A stretch of 17,805 nt of DNA, from the NCBI GenBank assembly GCA_016293065.1, contig JAEDEY010000039.1, positions 1-17,805 on the forward strand, written 5' to 3'. The notes under the pieces were generated by a model. That model was not told where the DNA came from and ran no database searches. It worked only from the letters and a program-made list of their open reading frames with translations. Source of the stretch: Bacteroidales bacterium. GTDB lineage: Bacteria > Bacteroidota > Bacteroidia > Bacteroidales > UBA3663. Below are positions 16,520-17,805 of the stretch, piece by piece. Both the position numbers and the translations under genes were made by a program. How positions within the stretch are numbered: the stretch's first letter is position 1; the number at the start of each line of letters is the position of its first letter.

Positions 16520-17805
16520 ATGATTATGAAAAGATTATCATTCATATTTTGCTGCATGCTCATGGCTCTTTTCACAACCATGATTTCAAGCTGTGGCGAT
16601 AATACAAACTTCAGCGGCATCCATGTCCTCACCGATGACGAGATTGCCGAACTGAAGCGTCAGGACTCTATCAAGGAGGCACAGAGAAACACCATCAATG
16701 CTGACCTTGTGCTCGAATACACAGCAGAAGTGACAATCAGTGCTACATCTTATGATGGCGTGTCTGTTCCTATTGACTGTGACAAGATTGCCGACCTCTT
16801 CGGCATCAGCAAGGAGGACCTTCTCGCCTCGCTCGGCAATGATGAGGCTGGTTCGCCAAAGGACGTTGTCGGCTTTGCCATCGAAGGTACTACTCATGCC
16901 GACAATATGACAATGACCAACACCGGAGCTGTATGGGGTCACTGGTGGGATGCCAACGGTAACGTTATTGGCTGGGGTGATGGTGCCATGACATTCGCTG
17001 AGTTCGACCCATGGGAGGGTGCCTTCTATGTAGGACAATTCCCTGGTCATCTGACAGATGGTCAGATCATCAAGTTCATCGAGGGTCTAAAATATCAGGA
17101 CAAGCGTGCTGCTGTGGTAATCACATTGGTTGCCAAGGGACGTGAAGAGGTTAAGGCTTCTGTTGTTTCTACACAGAAACTTACATTGGAGACCAATCCG
17201 AACGACACTTATGCAGCAATTGAGGTTCCTGGTCTTGATGCCGCAAAGATCTTGTCTGATCTCGGTGTTGCTTCGTTCGATGAGGTTGCTTGGGTAGCAA
17301 CAAATGCTGACGGCAGTTATGCACAGGAGTATTCTGCTGATGCCCCTGGTTTCTGGTACGATAAGGAAGGTTTCGCAGGATCGTGGGGTGACAATGCAAG
17401 TGTATTCACACACTTTGATGCTGAATCGCAGACCATTCTTGTTGGTCAAATGCCAGGACAGATGACAGAAGGCAGTGAGGTAACAGTGCTTTTTGGAGCC
17501 TTTGCCAACAACAAAATCGCAATGGTTGAGATCTATGTAAAGATTGTCGGCTATGAAGACCCTGAAACAGCTCCTGAAGGTTCTCCAGAGTCATTGGAAA
17601 AGGACATTAATATCACCAAGGCTTACGACAACGAGTGGGGTGCTACTGAAGAACTTGACGTTAAGGAAGATTTGCGTCAGGCCTTCAAGATGACAACATA
17701 CCAGATCTTCAAGGCTATCAAGGATGGTAGTCTCAAGATGTGGGTGAAGGAAGTCGGTGCAAATGCCAATGAGGATGGCTCTCCTAAATATACAGGCGAG
17801 GCTCC
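16520..17805 (+). CDS. DUF4859-repeat lipoprotein, putative surface glycan-binding protein (partial)
   Basis: The reading frame is open from ATG 16520 (or Met3 at 16526) to the window edge: 428 complete codons with no stop. A type II signal with lipobox ISSC gives lipidated Cys25. Two related domains follow. Repeat 1 at about 68-205 includes VWGHWWDANGNVIGWGD and FYVGQFPGHLTDG. Repeat 2 at about 218-343 includes APGFWYDKEGFAGSWGD and ILVGQMPGQMTEG. A third copy seems to start near 377 (EELDVKEDLRQAFKMTTYQI). The pattern resembles DUF4859 domains, found in PUL lipoproteins beside SusC/SusD. Conserved aromatic residues suggest carbohydrate binding, so it probably acts as the locus surface glycan-binding protein. 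A catalytic domain could still follow outside the window. Longer reverse-strand frames over this gene are shadows. Confidence 0.85.
   Translation, partial: MIMKRLSFIFCCMLMALFTTMISSCGDNTNFSGIHVLTDDEIAELKRQDSIKEAQRNTINADLVLEYTAEVTISATSYDGVSVPIDCDKIADLFGISKEDLLASLGNDEAGSPKDVVGFAIEGTTHADNMTMTNTGAVWGHWWDANGNVIGWGDGAMTFAEFDPWEGAFYVGQFPGHLTDGQIIKFIEGLKYQDKRAAVVITLVAKGREEVKASVVSTQKLTLETNPNDTYAAIEVPGLDAAKILSDLGVASFDEVAWVATNADGSYAQEYSADAPGFWYDKEGFAGSWGDNASVFTHFDAESQTILVGQMPGQMTEGSEVTVLFGAFANNKIAMVEIYVKIVGYEDPETAPEGSPESLEKDINITKAYDNEWGATEELDVKEDLRQAFKMTTYQIFKAIKDGSLKMWVKEVGANANEDGSPKYTGEA

Noticed and set aside
16586..17050. 154-codon minus-strand open frame at the right end
   Set aside because: The plus strand carries an open lipoprotein frame with a lipobox and internal DUF4859-like repeats, which explains this region.

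Overview
The window is the core of a Bacteroidales polysaccharide utilization locus (PUL). The SusC/SusD pair, the hybrid two-component regulator, the TAnnTTTG-type promoters, the A-rich leaders without Shine-Dalgarno sequences and the lipoprotein signals all fit the Bacteroidota. The style resembles a gut or rumen Prevotellaceae, Bacteroidaceae or Muribaculaceae member, but the genus cannot be fixed from the sequence alone. There are no RNA genes, CRISPR arrays, insertion sequences or phage genes.

The layout is two divergent operons. The leftward operon (8479 down to 71, gaps of 25 and 26 bases) encodes a GH127-type (DUF1680) beta-L-arabinofuranosidase with a C-terminal galactose-binding-like domain, then a GH97 enzyme whose residues fit the retaining alpha-galactosidase type, then a 1321-residue hybrid two-component system (HTCS). 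The rightward operon (8738 to beyond 17805, gaps of 46, 31 and 25 bases) encodes a second, divergent DUF1680 enzyme (closest in motif style to GH146) built as a lipoprotein with an Ig-like N-terminus and a helical C-terminus. It continues with SusC, SusD and a lipoprotein with tandem DUF4859-like domains that is cut by the window edge.

The most interesting structure is the 258-base divergent intergenic region (8480-8737). It holds a 32-bp imperfect inverted repeat (8569-8600 / 8631-8662, 27 of 32 positions paired). Each arm contains two direct copies of an AAAAATMGT-cored site exactly 21 bp apart. The -7 boxes of the two outward promoters (8539-8546 and 8685-8692) are mirror images about the same axis (8615.5), and the outer half-sites abut or overlap both -33 positions. 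This looks like a two-fold symmetric bidirectional operator, with AraC-like half-site phasing, for the HTCS encoded in the same locus.

Inferred working model: SusC/SusD and the DUF4859 lipoprotein capture and import an arabinose-containing glycan. The two DUF1680 enzymes remove beta-L-arabinofuranose and the GH97 enzyme removes alpha-galactose or beta-L-arabinopyranose. The HTCS senses a released oligosaccharide and switches on both operons from the shared operator. A substrate that explains this enzyme combination is the glycan of plant extensins / hydroxyproline-rich glycoproteins (beta-L-Araf on hydroxyproline, alpha-Gal on serine). Pectic arabinan or RG-II side chains remain possible.
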